Counted from the stretch's first letter, positions 36,106 to 46,083 are shown. The stretch: DNA of 64,000 nt from Liquorilactobacillus oeni DSM 19972 (GCF_001436275.1 NZ_AZEH01000039.1:363336-427335); one strand, 5' to 3'. Notes: generated by a model from the letters alone, not told the origin. Numbers and translations are program-made.

Positions 36106-37290
36106 TTACTTGCCATAACTTTCTTTAGGCATAAAATCATTTCGAAGTGCTTTTGAGCTAACTACTAAGCTATGCTGACTTCGCTTAACTACTCGCTTTT
36201 TCCCGCTGCTCTTAGCAGCATACAACGCTTCATCAGCAAATTTAACAGCGAGCCTGATACTCGTTGTTTCTCTTGCATCAGTTATTCCGCCTGAAAATGT
36301 AATTTCAAAGTGTTGGCCATCTTCAGTTACAAAATCATGCGTACTAAATTCTTTTTTAAAAAGTTCGATGCGACAAAACACGTCATCAATTTCCATATTT
36401 TCAATTAAAACTAAAAACTCTTCACCGCCAAAACGAAACAGTTTAACTCGTTTATTCGTTTCTTTTTGAACATATCTGCGCCACGCCTTAAGCTCATCTG
36501 CAAAATATTTTAAAACTGCATTACCTTCCGTATGTCCGTACGTATCATTAATAATTTTAAAATCGTCAATATCCAACATCAAAATTATATAAGCAAGATC
36601 ACTCTTTTCTTCAATTCTATCAAGTTCACGGCGAAATTGACGATAGTTTCTCAAACCTGTGAGCTTATCATGGGACTCTTCATATACAAGCTGTTTGATT
36701 TTTTGTCTTTTAATGTCAAATTCATGGAAAAAAAGAAACGTTAAAGCAAATATCAAACAGCTTCCAAAAACAACTGCCCAGGTAACATCGCCATAATAAA
36801 AATGTACCAGACTTCCTTGATCAATTTTGTCTAAGGGCTCAATTGAAGTAATGTTGGCAAAAAAAAGAATAAAAAAATACTGAAATAGATCTTGAATAGT
36901 AGTTCGCCTGACAATAATCCTCATGCCTGCAATAATAAAGACAACACTGATGACTGCAATGTAAAGCGACCAGATATTGGCTTGGCCAATAAAAAGCAAG
37001 TAAAGATTGACTAACATTGGCGTTGTTAATACCATTGCTCCTGCATACTTTCTTGAGAGCATAAATGCAGAAACTCCTAAACTATATTGAAAACAAATGG
37101 TTCCTGTCATTCGATCCGAAATAAAAATCAGTAAAAATTCTTGTACGATATAGATGATAAAGATAATCACAACTTTAACTTTTTTACCGGCTTTCAGCAA
37201 AAACTCGCTTTCACTATAAACATACATCTCATAAATAAAACCCGCGACTAAAAGCGGAATCAGAGTACTTAAAGAAAAGATCCGGTTCAT
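36106..37290 (-). CDS. membrane-bound GGDEF diguanylate cyclase
   Basis: 394 residues from ATG 37290 (AAGGAG six bases upstream; the earlier start at 37317 is rejected). The N-terminal ~190 residues hold about six membrane helices resembling five/six-helix sensor modules. The C-terminal GGDEF domain (about 200-385) has D-x-x-T-G-L-x-N (HDKLTGLRNYRQFRRELDRI), LMLDIDDFKIINDTYGH and the active GGEEF at 288-292. It should make c-di-GMP from two GTP. The position of the inhibitory RxxD site reads NKRV, so product inhibition at that site is unlikely. It is the only apparent cyclase in this window. Confidence 0.92.
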   Translation of the reverse strand: MNRIFSLSTLIPLLVAGFIYEMYVYSESEFLLKAGKKVKVVIIFIIYIVQEFLLIFISDRMTGTICFQYSLGVSAFMLSRKYAGAMVLTTPMLVNLYLLFIGQANIWSLYIAVISVVFIIAGMRIIVRRTTIQDLFQYFFILFFANITSIEPLDKIDQGSLVHFYYGDVTWAVVFGSCLIFALTFLFFHEFDIKRQKIKQLVYEESHDKLTGLRNYRQFRRELDRIEEKSDLAYIILMLDIDDFKIINDTYGHTEGNAVLKYFADELKAWRRYVQKETNKRVKLFRFGGEEFLVLIENMEIDDVFCRIELFKKEFSTHDFVTEDGQHFEITFSGGITDARETTSIRLAVKFADEALYAAKSSGKKRVVKRSQHSLVVSSKALRNDFMPKESYGK

Positions 37291-37639
37291 TTTATTCTCC
37301 TTGGTATAGTTAAACAAAAATTCTAATGATGCTGATAAACAATCTAGTAATCATATACAAAAAACTGCTATAAAATATATATTAAAAAATGAATATTTAT
37401 TAATAGCAGGCACAAAAAAACTTTTCTCCCAAATGTAATGTCTCTTAGTAGCATTATTAGGCGGAAAATTAAGTAACTTTGTCAGTGACAGCCTCTAATG
37501 TTGCTAAAAGTATATCATTTATTAATTCTTATATCTACATTTTATTTAATAGTTTTATATTTAGTTATAATCAAAAAAATTATTAATTTATTTTATTTTT
37601 TTTCAGAAGAGATTCCCTGCATAATTTTTAAAAAAGTTA

Positions 37640-37648
37640 TGCTATAAT
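37640..37648 (+). promoter_or_regulatory. extended -10 element upstream of the DHA2 exporter
   Basis: TGCTATAAT is a perfect extended -10 with no strong -35. It would give a leader of ~150 nt before the ATG at 37804. A second TATAAT at 37757-37762 is nearer the gene. The rest of 37291-37803 is very AT-rich and shows no gene. Confidence 0.4.
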
Positions 37649-37803
37649 TAATATTCCTTACTGATTAAGCGCATAGCTGCTAATTTAGCTGTTTATTTTG
37701 CTTATGTTGCAGAAAAATAATGGTGCTAAAAATTTATTTAAGCAAGCCTCAGTCGCTATAATTCGTTTAGAGCAAAGAATAAACTTATAGGAGTATATTT
37801 ACA

Positions 37804-39360
37804 ATGACTGAACAAAAGAACACTAAACAATGGGTCGCCCTTATTGCTATGGGATTGGGTGTCTTCATGGGATTGTTAGATATTACCGTAGTGAATGTTG
37901 CATTGCCCACAATGGCTCGCGGCTTTAATACTACTTTTACAAATTTACAGTGGGTGCTGAACTCATACACTCTGGTTTATGCAGTGACTTTGATGATTAT
38001 GTCTAAATTAGGTGATATGTACGGACGCAAAAAAATCTTTTTAGGTTCACTGCTCCTTTTTACGGTTGCTTCAGCAATTAATGGGATGGCTCCAACTTTA
38101 TTAATTCTTGACATCAGCCGCGGAATCCAAGCAATCGGCGGAGCTGGTACAATGTCTTTATCAATGGCTCTTGTTGCTTCTAACTTTGAAGGAAAAAAAC
38201 GCGGCTTAGCTTTAGGTATTCTTGGTTCAATTATCGGAGTTTCTTCCGCCTCCGGACCATTAATCGGCGGCTATTTGGTTGAACACTTTGGGTGGCCTGC
38301 TATTTTCTATGTTAATGTTCCATTTGGAATCTTAGCTGTTGTACTTACTATTAAATATGTTCAAGAAACGCCTAGTTATGGTAAGAATCAGCGCCTTGAT
38401 CTTGTTGGGATGTTTCTTTCTGCAATTGGTTTGTTTGCAATTATCTATGCTTTGATTGTTAAAGAAAGCCATCCCGCCTTATCATGGCTGAATCCGAATA
38501 TCAGCGGATTTTTAGGAGCAGGCATCATTATTTTAATTGTCTTTGTTATTGTCGAAAAACATGTTAAAGACCCAATGATGGACGTTAATATGTTTAAAAA
38601 ACCGCATTTTCTTGGTACCATCGCTGTCGCTTTTACCTTAGGATCCGGTATTTATGCCTATAACACATTTTTAACAGTTTTAATGCAGAACTACATCGGT
38701 TATTCAGCTGTTCAAACCGGAATACGGCAACTGACAATCAGCGCTTGGGCACTTATTTTAGGCCCGCTTACCGGAATTTTAAGTGCGCGTTATTCAAAAA
38801 AATGGATGATTGCTATCAGTCTTTTGGTTGGCGGCCTCGGCTTCTTCCTCATGGCTAAAAGTATCAGTCCAACTGTCAGTTTTACAGATCTGTGGCCTGG
38901 AATGGTATTGATGGGAATTGCTAACGGTATGGTAAATCCGCTGCTTAATACAGCTGGAATGGAAAATGCTTTACCACGTGAAATGGGAATGGTCTCCGGT
39001 TTGCTTAATGTCTTTAGACAATTAGGAACAACAGTTGGGATTGTCGGCTTAGGGCTCATTCAGAATATAAGGTACGAAAATTACCTGAACAAGTCTCTGC
39101 ATCAAGTTCAAATGCCGGATTCAGCTTTGAAAGGAATCAAAAAAGCATTGATAAATGCCGGTGCCTTTTCAGGACATTCAATTGCTTTTTCCACACGCAT
39201 GGAAAAAGCGCCCTTTGCTAAAGATCTTCAACGAGTTGTTATTGATGCTTATAATAATGGCATGATGGCAGTTGCAATCAGTTCATGTATTATAGTAGTA
39301 CTTGGTGCTGTCGCAGCAGCATCTTTAATGAGGAATCGTAAGAATCCAAGAAAAGACTGA
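37804..39360 (+). CDS. DHA2-family (14-helix) multidrug efflux MFS transporter
   Basis: 518 residues. TM1 carries 'GVFMGLLDITVVNVALPTMA', the D1-type signature LDxTVVNVALP of the DHA2 drug:H+ antiporters. The A-motif is KLGDMYGRKKIFLGS and the C-motif is 'GSIIGVSSASGPLIGGYLVE', the G..xGPxxGG antiporter motif in TM5. Fourteen helices are expected, as in QacA, EmrB or LmrB. The start is ATG 37804 after AGGAG. The last two sense codons and stop (AAA GAC TGA) coincide with an arm of the dispersed repeat at 39357-39441. No local regulator is visible. Substrates are likely cationic or amphiphilic compounds. Confidence 0.9.
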   Translation: MTEQKNTKQWVALIAMGLGVFMGLLDITVVNVALPTMARGFNTTFTNLQWVLNSYTLVYAVTLMIMSKLGDMYGRKKIFLGSLLLFTVASAINGMAPTLLILDISRGIQAIGGAGTMSLSMALVASNFEGKKRGLALGILGSIIGVSSASGPLIGGYLVEHFGWPAIFYVNVPFGILAVVLTIKYVQETPSYGKNQRLDLVGMFLSAIGLFAIIYALIVKESHPALSWLNPNISGFLGAGIIILIVFVIVEKHVKDPMMDVNMFKKPHFLGTIAVAFTLGSGIYAYNTFLTVLMQNYIGYSAVQTGIRQLTISAWALILGPLTGILSARYSKKWMIAISLLVGGLGFFLMAKSISPTVSFTDLWPGMVLMGIANGMVNPLLNTAGMENALPREMGMVSGLLNVFRQLGTTVGIVGLGLIQNIRYENYLNKSLHQVQMPDSALKGIKKALINAGAFSGHSIAFSTRMEKAPFAKDLQRVVIDAYNNGMMAVAISSCIIVVLGAVAAASLMRNRKNPRKD

Positions 39361-39441
39361 TTATTGAAACACGTTGATATAAAACTGCAAAAGAGCCCAA
39401 AAAAGCTGAGCCAAAATATAAGTTTTGGTCCAGCTTTTTTT
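39357..39441. repeat. dispersed intergenic element between convergent genes
   Basis: It begins within the end of the exporter gene (GACTGATTATTGAAACACGTTGA, the family's right arm). It continues with AAAACTGCAAAAGAGCCC and ends in the hairpin AAAAAGCTGAGCCAAAA..TTTTGGTCCAGCTTTTTT (39399-39440). This is a good bidirectional terminator for the exporter and for murP, which ends at 39567. Confidence 0.82.
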
Positions 39442-39566
39442 AATATTTAATTATTAATTAAATGGAATTTACGTAGTTTTTCTTGTAATAAATTATTCGT
39501 ACCTACTCTTACAGTTCATTTAAGACCAATATCTATTTGCGGATTCATCTTAACCCGCATATCTTT

Positions 39567-41528
39567 TTACCTAGTAATTACTTCTGCAACTTCGTCTTTT
39601 GCATTAACACTTTGATTAGAACTAACTTTTAAGATCAAGCGTTTTACGGCATCCATATTAGTAACAACGACCATTGTCTCTGTCGACTTATTCATCTGCT
39701 CGACTGCACTCCAATCTACAACAGCCACTAAGATGCCTGCTGAAACATGCTGACCTTCTCTTACACGGATGTCAAACGGCGTCCCTTTAAGAGAAACTGT
39801 ATCTATACCGAGGTGAATTAAAATCTCAAACCCATCGTCTGAAGTAATACCCAGTGCATGCTTTGTAGGAAAGATTGAAGAAACTGTCCCGGAAACAGGA
39901 GCGTAAATTTTGTTTGATGCCGGAACAATTACATAACCGTCCCCTAATTTCTTGCTAGCAAAAGCTTTATCTGATGCATACTCAACTCCTTGAATTTTTC
40001 CATCCGTTAAAGCTGTCAAGGTCTCTTTTACGTTTTCCTTAACTTGCGGTTCAATCGCGGCATCTTTAAATTCATCAGCCAATTGTTTTTGCTGCGCCAG
40101 CCTATCTTTTGGAATTCCCCAGAAGTAAGTGATTATAAAACCGCCAAGATAAGCTGCAAGCAAACCAAGGACATATGCCCACCAATAACCATTAGCAATT
40201 AATGGAATCAGCGGCAAACCAGATGGACCAATTGCGATGGCACCAACATGGCCAATCCACCCAATCACGGCACCCCCAATTCCGCCACCGAGACATGCAG
40301 TAATAAAGGGTCGGCCAAGCGGTAAAGTTACTCCATAAATCAATGGTTCACCGATCCCCAAAATTCCAACCGGCAGTGCTCCTTTAATCATTTCCGTCAT
40401 TTCTTTATCACGGCGCAGCCGAACCCACAGTGCAAAAGCAGCGCCGACCTGACCGCCGCCCGCCATTGCTAAAATCGGTAATAATGGGGTATAACCTAAT
40501 TGTTGAATCATTTGCACATGGATTGGCGTTAAAATTTGATGCAGTCCCAGCATAACCATCGGTAAAAAAGCAGCACCAAGAACAAAGCCGGAGAAAGCCC
40601 CGCCTACATTTAATACCCACTTTAGACTGCCGACCAATCCGTCTGAAACAAATCCAGCTAGTGGCATAATCAAGAAAATTTCCGCCAAGCCAAGAACAAG
40701 CAACGCGATCATCGGAGTAATAATGATGTCAATTGAATCCGGAATAATTTTATGTAATTTTTTTTCAAGCACTGATAACATCCAAACTGCAAAAATTACA
40801 CCGATAATTCCGCCTTGTCCAGCAACAAGTGCTTGACCAGTAAAGAGGTTTTTAATAGGTGCATCCGGAGTCATTCCGGTCAAAAGAGTTACAGCTCCTG
40901 TAACACCACCAAGTGTAGGAGTTGCTCCCCATACACGCGCAGCATTGATTCCGGTATAAATTACCAGATAAGTGAACATCCCGTTTTTAATAACATTCAA
41001 AACAAGTACAATTTGTGTCCATTCTGTACCGCTAATTGTTTTTGAAGTCAGCAAATTAGATAAAATTGCAGCAATACCGGCAATTAGTCCTGAACCGACG
41101 AATGCTGGAATCATTGGGACGAAAATATTTGAAATATCCTTCAAGATTGTTTTGAACTTCGAGGGCTTCTGTTTTGCCTTAGTCTGTTCTTTGATGCGCG
41201 CTGCTTTTTCTGCCACAGCTTTTTTGCCGCTAAAACCTGCATTATCCGGCAGCTGTTCTCCAAGTTTTGTCCCGGACATCTTTGCCATTTCAGCTGCTAC
41301 TTTATTAACTTTGCCCGGTCCAATTACTACCTGCAGTTCTTCATCGTGAACTACTCCCAGCACACCAGGGATTTTCTTTAATGCTGCAGTATCTACCAGA
41401 CTGTCATCCTTGATATTCAAACGTACACGTGTCATGCAGTTATTAAAAGTAAGCACGTTTTCCAGCCCACCAGCATTTTTATAAATTTCCTCAGCAATCT
41501 TTGCTGCATCGAACTTGTTACTAGCCAT
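39567..41528 (-). CDS. murP: PTS system MurNAc-type EIIBCA permease
   Basis: 653 residues with three PTS modules in order. EIIB: residues 1-~90, with the phosphorylated Cys31 in [18 protein letters not shown]: about 120-480, ten or so membrane helices including [24 protein letters not shown] of the glucose/crr type: about 520-650, with the active His in [16 protein letters not shown]. It imports and phosphorylates N-acetylmuramic acid or a MurNAc-containing disaccharide. That substrate is inferred from murQ and mupG directly upstream in the same operon. S. aureus MurP lacks the IIA part, so the fused IIA is notable. ATG 41528 follows GGGGGA. Termination is by the repeat at 39399-39440. Confidence 0.88.
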   Translation of the reverse strand: MASNKFDAAKIAEEIYKNAGGLENVLTFNNCMTRVRLNIKDDSLVDTAALKKIPGVLGVVHDEELQVVIGPGKVNKVAAEMAKMSGTKLGEQLPDNAGFSGKKAVAEKAARIKEQTKAKQKPSKFKTILKDISNIFVPMIPAFVGSGLIAGIAAILSNLLTSKTISGTEWTQIVLVLNVIKNGMFTYLVIYTGINAARVWGATPTLGGVTGAVTLLTGMTPDAPIKNLFTGQALVAGQGGIIGVIFAVWMLSVLEKKLHKIIPDSIDIIITPMIALLVLGLAEIFLIMPLAGFVSDGLVGSLKWVLNVGGAFSGFVLGAAFLPMVMLGLHQILTPIHVQMIQQLGYTPLLPILAMAGGGQVGAAFALWVRLRRDKEMTEMIKGALPVGILGIGEPLIYGVTLPLGRPFITACLGGGIGGAVIGWIGHVGAIAIGPSGLPLIPLIANGYWWAYVLGLLAAYLGGFIITYFWGIPKDRLAQQKQLADEFKDAAIEPQVKENVKETLTALTDGKIQGVEYASDKAFASKKLGDGYVIVPASNKIYAPVSGTVSSIFPTKHALGITSDDGFEILIHLGIDTVSLKGTPFDIRVREGQHVSAGILVAVVDWSAVEQMNKSTETMVVVTNMDAVKRLILKVSSNQSVNAKDEVAEVITR

Positions 41529-41548
41529 TGCAGGTTCCCCCAATCCAT

Positions 41549-42448
41549 TTACTTGAGTGTTTCTTTTACAAAACCCTTTTTTTGTCTTAGTTTCTGCTGT
41601 GCCTGTTTTTTTGAACTGCCGGTCAAAAGCATTACAAGTGCAACTTTAACTTCATGCCCTGATTCCTCAAAATAATGTGCTGCCGTTTCATAATCAACGG
41701 CAGTGGCTTCCATAATAATTCTTTTAGCCCTTTCAATCAGCTTAGCATTCGTTGCTTTGACATCAACCATCAAATTGTTATACACTTTGCCGATTCCTAC
41801 CATTGAAAGTGTTGAAATCATATTAAGAGTCATTTTTTGTGCTGTTCCGGCCTTCAAGCGGGTAGAGCCCGTCAAAAACTCCGGTCCGCAATCGATCTCA
41901 ATCGCAATTTGAGCATGTTGTGAAATTAAGGCTTGCAAGTTGCATGCCAGTGAAACGGCAGTTGCTTCAGTTTTGCGGGCATAGTCTAGGCCGCCGATTA
42001 CATAGGGAGTTCTGCCGCTTGCAGCTATACCAACAACAACATCAGCAGCTGTTAACTGCAATTTCTCTAAATCTTTTCTACCCAAAGCAACTGAATCTTC
42101 AGCACCTTCAACCGCAACCGTCATCGCTTTTTGACCACCTGCAATCAGGCCGACAACCAGTTCAGGAGAAACACCAAAAGTCGGAACACACTCAGCAGCA
42201 TCCAAGACTCCCAGACGGCCGCTTGTTCCCGCACCCATGTATATTAAACGGCCTCCCTTTTTTAAAGCAGCAACCACCGCAGCAATTGCCCGCTCAATTT
42301 GCGGAAGTTGTTTTTCAACACATTGCGCAACCTTTTGATCTTCAGCATTCATAATGCGGCACGCTTCTTCAAGCGATAGTTCATCCAAATTCATTGTTTG
42401 GCTGTTTCGTCTTTCTGTCACCAAACTGTCTAAATCAATTTTTGCCAT
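41549..42448 (-). CDS. murQ: N-acetylmuramic acid 6-phosphate etherase
   Basis: Cleaves the lactyl ether of MurNAc-6-phosphate to give GlcNAc-6-phosphate and D-lactate. 299 residues, the normal length. The SIS-fold substrate loop '[20 protein letters not shown]' (about residues 70-90), with the catalytic-type Glu of the AAE motif, is textbook MurQ. '[20 protein letters not shown]' holds the second conserved Glu, and [19 protein letters not shown] is the C-terminal sugar-phosphate site. ATG 42448 follows AAAGGAA and lies one base after the mupG gene. MurP follows 20 bp downstream. One of the most secure assignments in the window. Confidence 0.95.
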   Translation of the reverse strand: MAKIDLDSLVTERRNSQTMNLDELSLEEACRIMNAEDQKVAQCVEKQLPQIERAIAAVVAALKKGGRLIYMGAGTSGRLGVLDAAECVPTFGVSPELVVGLIAGGQKAMTVAVEGAEDSVALGRKDLEKLQLTAADVVVGIAASGRTPYVIGGLDYARKTEATAVSLACNLQALISQHAQIAIEIDCGPEFLTGSTRLKAGTAQKMTLNMISTLSMVGIGKVYNNLMVDVKATNAKLIERAKRIIMEATAVDYETAAHYFEESGHEVKVALVMLLTGSSKKQAQQKLRQKKGFVKETLK

Positions 42449-42449
42449 G

Positions 42450-43538
42450 CTAACTGTTCCTTTCTTTTTGCATCTTCACAAGTTTAAACTTTGCTCCAGG
42501 CTCAAGATGCTGCAAAAGATCACAATCCCGCGCATTGATCTGGCCGGCAGTATTTACCTTTTCATCAGCAGGCAGATCTGTGAGACAGAGCTCAATTTCT
42601 CCCATATAGCGCAAATATTCCTTATTATCAAGTGTAACTGAACCAATTTTTCTTTTATGCTGCTGTTGCTGTATTTCTTTTGCTATTAAAGGCACAGCAT
42701 GCATTCGCGAATCAGCACAGCGGATAACGTCACGTGCAGGATCAAAGCGATTTTGATGAATTCCTAAAACGTAATCAAACCAGCGGCTGTTTGGGATTAC
42801 TTGTTTAACTTGAAATGTTAAACAGCTTTCTTGAATAAATGCAGCAAATTGTTTCTGAGTTGATTCCTTAATTTGAGGGTCACCAACATACACACAGGAA
42901 ACTCCCAGTTTAAAAAGATCCAAGGCAGCTGCTAAGGGATGAATACTGCGATGTTCTTCCAATGTAGGTAATCCTTTAAAAAGCGGTGCGCGCATCTTTT
43001 CATCTCCTGGAACAAATGCTTGTACCTTTAAACCAGCCCTTTGCAACCAATGATTTTTGCGGGTAAACCAGCTCTTCTCCAAACCGGTCTCGGGTCGCGG
43101 ATAATAATTGTGCCAAGCTTCAAGCTTTGAAAAATCTGTACCCGCTGAATGTAATTCTTCAATTTCAGCTTGCGTCAAGGTACTGGCGTTCAAACCAATT
43201 TTCAGCTTGCTGCTCAAGCGATTTATAATTGCAGGAGAGAGATGTTCATCAAGACGCAGGCCGGTAATTCCTAGGTCAGATAATCTTTGCGGATCAGACA
43301 AAGATAAACCAATTTTTTCTAGAGAATCGCACGCAATATCAACCATTAACTTTAGGTGATTTTCACGAGCCAGTGCAGCCAGTTGAAAGAGACGTTCACG
43401 ATAATTAACAACTTTATCTTCCGGCAAATGAATTGAAGTAAAAATTCCGCTAAAGCCCATTTTTGACATTTGCTTGATATAAATCCCGCTATTTGAAGTT
43501 AGCGCATGATCCAAATAAACAGAAAAACCATATTCCAA
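42450..43538 (-). CDS. mupG: 6-phospho-N-acetylmuramidase (DUF871 family)
   Basis: 362 residues of the DUF871 family, now known in S. aureus as MupG, which splits MurNAc-6-phosphate-GlcNAc inside the cell. A TIM-barrel N-terminal part begins [20 protein letters not shown] and holds '[20 protein letters not shown]' and '[20 protein letters not shown]'. '[20 protein letters not shown]' is the family's central signature. A C-terminal beta domain of ~115 residues follows. The start is TTG 43538 behind AAAGGGGTG. It is the first gene of mupG-murQ-murP, the same order as in S. aureus. A promoter and a cre-like site lie just upstream. Confidence 0.9.
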   Translation of the reverse strand: MEYGFSVYLDHALTSNSGIYIKQMSKMGFSGIFTSIHLPEDKVVNYRERLFQLAALARENHLKLMVDIACDSLEKIGLSLSDPQRLSDLGITGLRLDEHLSPAIINRLSSKLKIGLNASTLTQAEIEELHSAGTDFSKLEAWHNYYPRPETGLEKSWFTRKNHWLQRAGLKVQAFVPGDEKMRAPLFKGLPTLEEHRSIHPLAAALDLFKLGVSCVYVGDPQIKESTQKQFAAFIQESCLTFQVKQVIPNSRWFDYVLGIHQNRFDPARDVIRCADSRMHAVPLIAKEIQQQQHKRKIGSVTLDNKEYLRYMGEIELCLTDLPADEKVNTAGQINARDCDLLQHLEPGAKFKLVKMQKERNS

Positions 43539-43557
43539 AAACTCACCCCTTTATTTA

Positions 43558-43571
43558 TGAAAACCTTTTCT
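43558..43571. promoter_or_regulatory. cre-like site in the mur operon leader
   Basis: TGAAAACCTTTTCT matches the cre form WGAAARCGYTTWCW at 13 of 14 positions (G to C at the centre). It lies about 11-24 nt after the predicted transcription start, the usual position for CcpA repression. Confidence 0.45.
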
Positions 43572-43588
43572 TTACTGTTCTTTCATGT

Positions 43589-43617
43589 AGAATAGCATTG
43601 TTTTTAAACATGTGCAA
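43589..43617 (-). promoter_or_regulatory. promoter of mupG-murQ-murP
   Basis: On the minus strand: -35 TTGCAC (43617-43612), 17-bp spacer, and extended -10 TGC-TATTCT (ending 43589). The mupG start is ~50 bp downstream. Each hexamer is imperfect, but the spacing and the TGn extension are right. Confidence 0.45.
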
Positions 43618-43741
43618 TAAAGTTTCTTTAAAACATAGATAAATAACTTTATTAAGAAATAATATTTCTTATACCAAAAAGTAAACGGTATATTTTTGCT
43701 AAAAATAAGCCTTTCTAAAGAACCAACACCTTGTCCTAAAT

Positions 43742-43863
43742 AACAGAAGGAACCGGGCCAAAAGTCAACTTTTGGTCCGGTTCCTTCTGTTTTAACCTAA
43801 AAAATGCAAATTAATGTGTTTCAATAGTCAGCCCTCTCTACTTAACGACTATTATTACATTCT
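43742..43863. repeat. dispersed intergenic element with 25-bp terminator stem
   Basis: 43742-43791 folds into an almost perfect stem (AACAGAAGGAACCGGGCC against GGTCCGGTTCCTTCTGTT) followed by TTTAA. AATGTGTTTCAATAGTCAG and CGACTATTATTACA follow as the second inverted repeat (43813-43863). It terminates murR (stop at 43929) and separates it from the mupG promoter. Confidence 0.88.
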
Positions 43864-43928
43864 CTTTCACCTGCATGATTAATGTAGTCCAGCAGTTAAT
43901 ATTTGATTAATTTACACTGTTTAACACT

Positions 43929-44786
43929 CTACAACAGTTTTTTTTGCTCAACTTTTTCAATATTCTGCTGAGATTGGTTTAGATTCCCTTCAACTTCAGA
44001 GTAGAATTTTGCAACGTAACGGAACAAAAGCAAATCTGCTACAAAAAGCTGCATCATGACTGAAGTGGTTGCCCCCGGCCGAATAGCAGATTCACCAACG
44101 CTTTTGGTTAAAAGAACATGATTGGCTAATTCGGCAGCACCAGAAGCTGCACGGGAGGTTAGTAAAATACTGATGACTTTCTTTTTGCGCGCCAATCGTA
44201 AAAGCTGAATGACTTCCACTGATTCTCCGCTATTTGAAACGCACAGCAGCAGGGTCTGGGGTGAAGCTGCCGATAAACTTGTTACAGCCATATGAAGGTC
44301 GCTGCTTTGAATGGTCGGAATGCCGATCCTGTTAAACTTTTGATACATATCTTGGACAGTCAATGAAGATGCAACCAAGCCAAAGAGCTGTACTGAAGCA
44401 GTTTTGTGCAATAACTCAACTACTTTTTCGATAACAGTTACATCAAGCCCCTTCTTAGTCAACTCTAAAGCACTTGTAATGTGAGTTGAAAGCTTGTCGA
44501 TAATTTGAGAGGCAGCCTCACCTGGTTCAATCTCATGATAATCCCCTGTGACAATACTTTTTTGAGCAGCTGAAAGAGCTAACTTTAAACTGGCATAACC
44601 CGTCAAGCCAATTTTATGGCAAAAACGAACAATTGTTGCAGCGCTGACCTGTGCTTCACTAGCCAATTTTTGAACAGACATCTCAACTATACTTTGAGGA
44701 TGCGACTGGATAAAAGCTGCTAGCAAAACTTCCTTTTTACTAAATTTTGAAACCATACTTTGAATAACAACTAATATGTTTTCCAA
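43929..44786 (-). CDS. murR: RpiR-family regulator of the MurNAc cluster
   Basis: 285 residues. N-terminal helix-turn-helix: 'MSVQKLASEAQVSAATIVRF' with CHKIGLTGYASLKLAL (about 35-75). C-terminal SIS sugar-phosphate domain: the binding loop is LLLCVSNSGESVEVIQLLRL near residue 180, with intact SNSGES. This domain in MurR senses MurNAc-6-phosphate in E. coli; the same ligand is inferred here from the neighbours. The start is TTG 44786 after AAGGGGGG. It has its own promoter (44818-44846) and its own terminator, so it is transcribed separately from mupG-murQ-murP. Its paralogue is at 51437-52240. Confidence 0.85.
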   Translation of the reverse strand: MENILVVIQSMVSKFSKKEVLLAAFIQSHPQSIVEMSVQKLASEAQVSAATIVRFCHKIGLTGYASLKLALSAAQKSIVTGDYHEIEPGEAASQIIDKLSTHITSALELTKKGLDVTVIEKVVELLHKTASVQLFGLVASSLTVQDMYQKFNRIGIPTIQSSDLHMAVTSLSAASPQTLLLCVSNSGESVEVIQLLRLARKKKVISILLTSRAASGAAELANHVLLTKSVGESAIRPGATTSVMMQLFVADLLLFRYVAKFYSEVEGNLNQSQQNIEKVEQKKLL

Positions 44787-44817
44787 AAAAAGCCCCCCTT
44801 CTGACTTTTTTCTTTTT

Positions 44818-44846
44818 ATTATGGCGGAAAGCAGCTAGAATAACAA
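44818..44846 (-). promoter_or_regulatory. promoter of murR
   Basis: On the minus strand: -35 TTGTTA (44846-44841), spacer of 17 bp, -10 CATAAT (44823-44818), ~32 bp before the TTG start. Confidence 0.5.
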
Positions 44847-44870
44847 GATTATCAGCTAAATTATCAAAAA

Positions 44871-44991
44871 AAGAGATGAGTCAAAAATTAGCTTTTTGAC
44901 CTATCCCCTCTTATTTTAATCTGAAAGTTGCGCATTAATGTGCTTCAATAGTCAGACTTTTTTATTTAAAGTCCAACGGCTATTGGCACAC
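44871..44991. repeat. dispersed intergenic element, compact copy
   Basis: Terminator hairpin AAGAGATGAGTCAAAAA..TTTTTGACCTATCCCCTCTT (44871-44912). The second hairpin has arms GTGCTTCAATAGTCAGACTTT and AAAGTCCAACGGCTATTGGCAC (44939-44989) around a short AT loop. It sits between murR and the coiled-coil gene. Confidence 0.85.
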
Positions 44992-45052
44992 TCTTCCTTT
45001 AAAAAGGATATCAAAGGGAGAATTGGACATTATTGATTGTGCTTTTCGATAA

Positions 45053-45613
45053 TTATTGATTATCGCTTACTGCTTTATCAGCTTTAGCGCGTGTATCTTG
45101 TACATCTTTTAATGCTTGCCCTAAATCACTGTCTTTTTGCGCAACTTTACTATTAGCATCATTTAATTTATTTGTAAGATCAGCAACCTGACTGTTTAGA
45201 TTGCTAATTTTTTGGTTTGCTGCATCAACTTCTTGTTGTTTTGCATCTACCTTATTATTTCCATCTGCGATTGCCTGATTAATTTCTCTAATTTTTTCTT
45301 GAATCTGCTGTTGCAAGCCAGCCTCTTCTGTGTCTTTTTGCTGCTGCAATGCAGTTAACTGGTTTTTAAGATCATTCTGCGAGTTCTGTGCCTGTGCTAG
45401 AGCCTGTTTAGCATCGCTCAATTGGGAATTAAGACTGTTAAGTTGTGCCTGCTTAGCTTTAATTCTAGCATCCAAAGTGTCAATATCATTGTTAATTGCT
45501 GCGATATCGGCATGCCCACTCCAAAAACTATCGGCAGCAGCTTTGACCCCAAAAGCTCCGAACCCTAATACTACCACAATTACTGATCCCATAAAAACCT
45601 TTTTTAATTTCAT
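45053..45613 (-). CDS. exported coiled-coil protein
   Basis: 186 residues. An N-terminal signal or anchor (KKVFMGSVIVVVLGFGAFGV, then KAAADS) is followed by one uninterrupted Gln/Asn/Ala-rich coiled coil. Heptads such as 'LDARIKAKQAQLNSLNSQLS' and QVADLTNKLNDANSKVAQKD run to the end. The AFGVKAAADS stretch could be cut by signal peptidase I; if not cut, the protein stays membrane-tethered. I do not recognise a family. Ala/Gln coiled coils occur in murein-hydrolase activators and phage or S-layer-type proteins, but the catalytic or LytM parts are missing. ATG 45613 follows AAAGGGAG, and a good promoter lies at 45674-45702. Confidence 0.75.
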   Translation of the reverse strand: MKLKKVFMGSVIVVVLGFGAFGVKAAADSFWSGHADIAAINNDIDTLDARIKAKQAQLNSLNSQLSDAKQALAQAQNSQNDLKNQLTALQQQKDTEEAGLQQQIQEKIREINQAIADGNNKVDAKQQEVDAANQKISNLNSQVADLTNKLNDANSKVAQKDSDLGQALKDVQDTRAKADKAVSDNQ

Positions 45614-45673
45614 TATTATCTCCCTTTATTTACATATAAAAAAATATGTTTATTAAAATATATCATGATATGA

Positions 45674-45702
45674 ACTTTACAGGAACAGCTTACTATTGTC
45701 AA
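45674..45702 (-). promoter_or_regulatory. promoter of the coiled-coil gene, with dyad at the start site
   Basis: On the minus strand: consensus -35 TTGACA (45702-45697), 17-bp spacer, -10 TAAAGT (45679-45674). The perfect palindrome ATATCATGATAT at 45660-45671 overlaps the expected transcription start and may be an operator. The rest of 45614-46132 is AT-rich spacer plus the terminator at 46052. Confidence 0.55.
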
Positions 45703-46051
45703 CGTTTTTTATAAAATAATGCTTATTTTATTTTTTTTGTGCAGAACTCACTATTAAAAAGGGCTATAAACATATCATAAAGAAAATTATTGACATAAAT
45801 TGATTTTTGAATAATTTAATAAGCTATAATTATGAAAAATACAAAAAAATTTCATTTATGATTTATAGTTAAAATTTTATGGTACCATTACGTTATCAGA
45901 CTAATTGAAACTATTGAAAATAATGTCTTAAAGTCCCTCAAATTATGTTCAAATAGTATAATGACTCCATGTGTTACCTTATTTTCGTTATTGCTGCGCA
46001 TTAAATACGCCATTTTCGCACGTACTACTGGGTCTAAAAACAATAAATAAA

Positions 46052-46083
46052 AACTAGACCCAAACTCATGTTTTGGCCTAGTT
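46052..46083 (-). terminator. terminator of the ugp-like operon, repeat-family hairpin
   Basis: AACTAGACCCAAAC pairs with GTTTTGGCCTAGTT. The minus strand continues TTTTATTTATTG. Its core is the same GACCCAAA/TTTTGGCC type as in the dispersed repeat. It lies 50 bp past the phosphoesterase stop. Confidence 0.7.
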
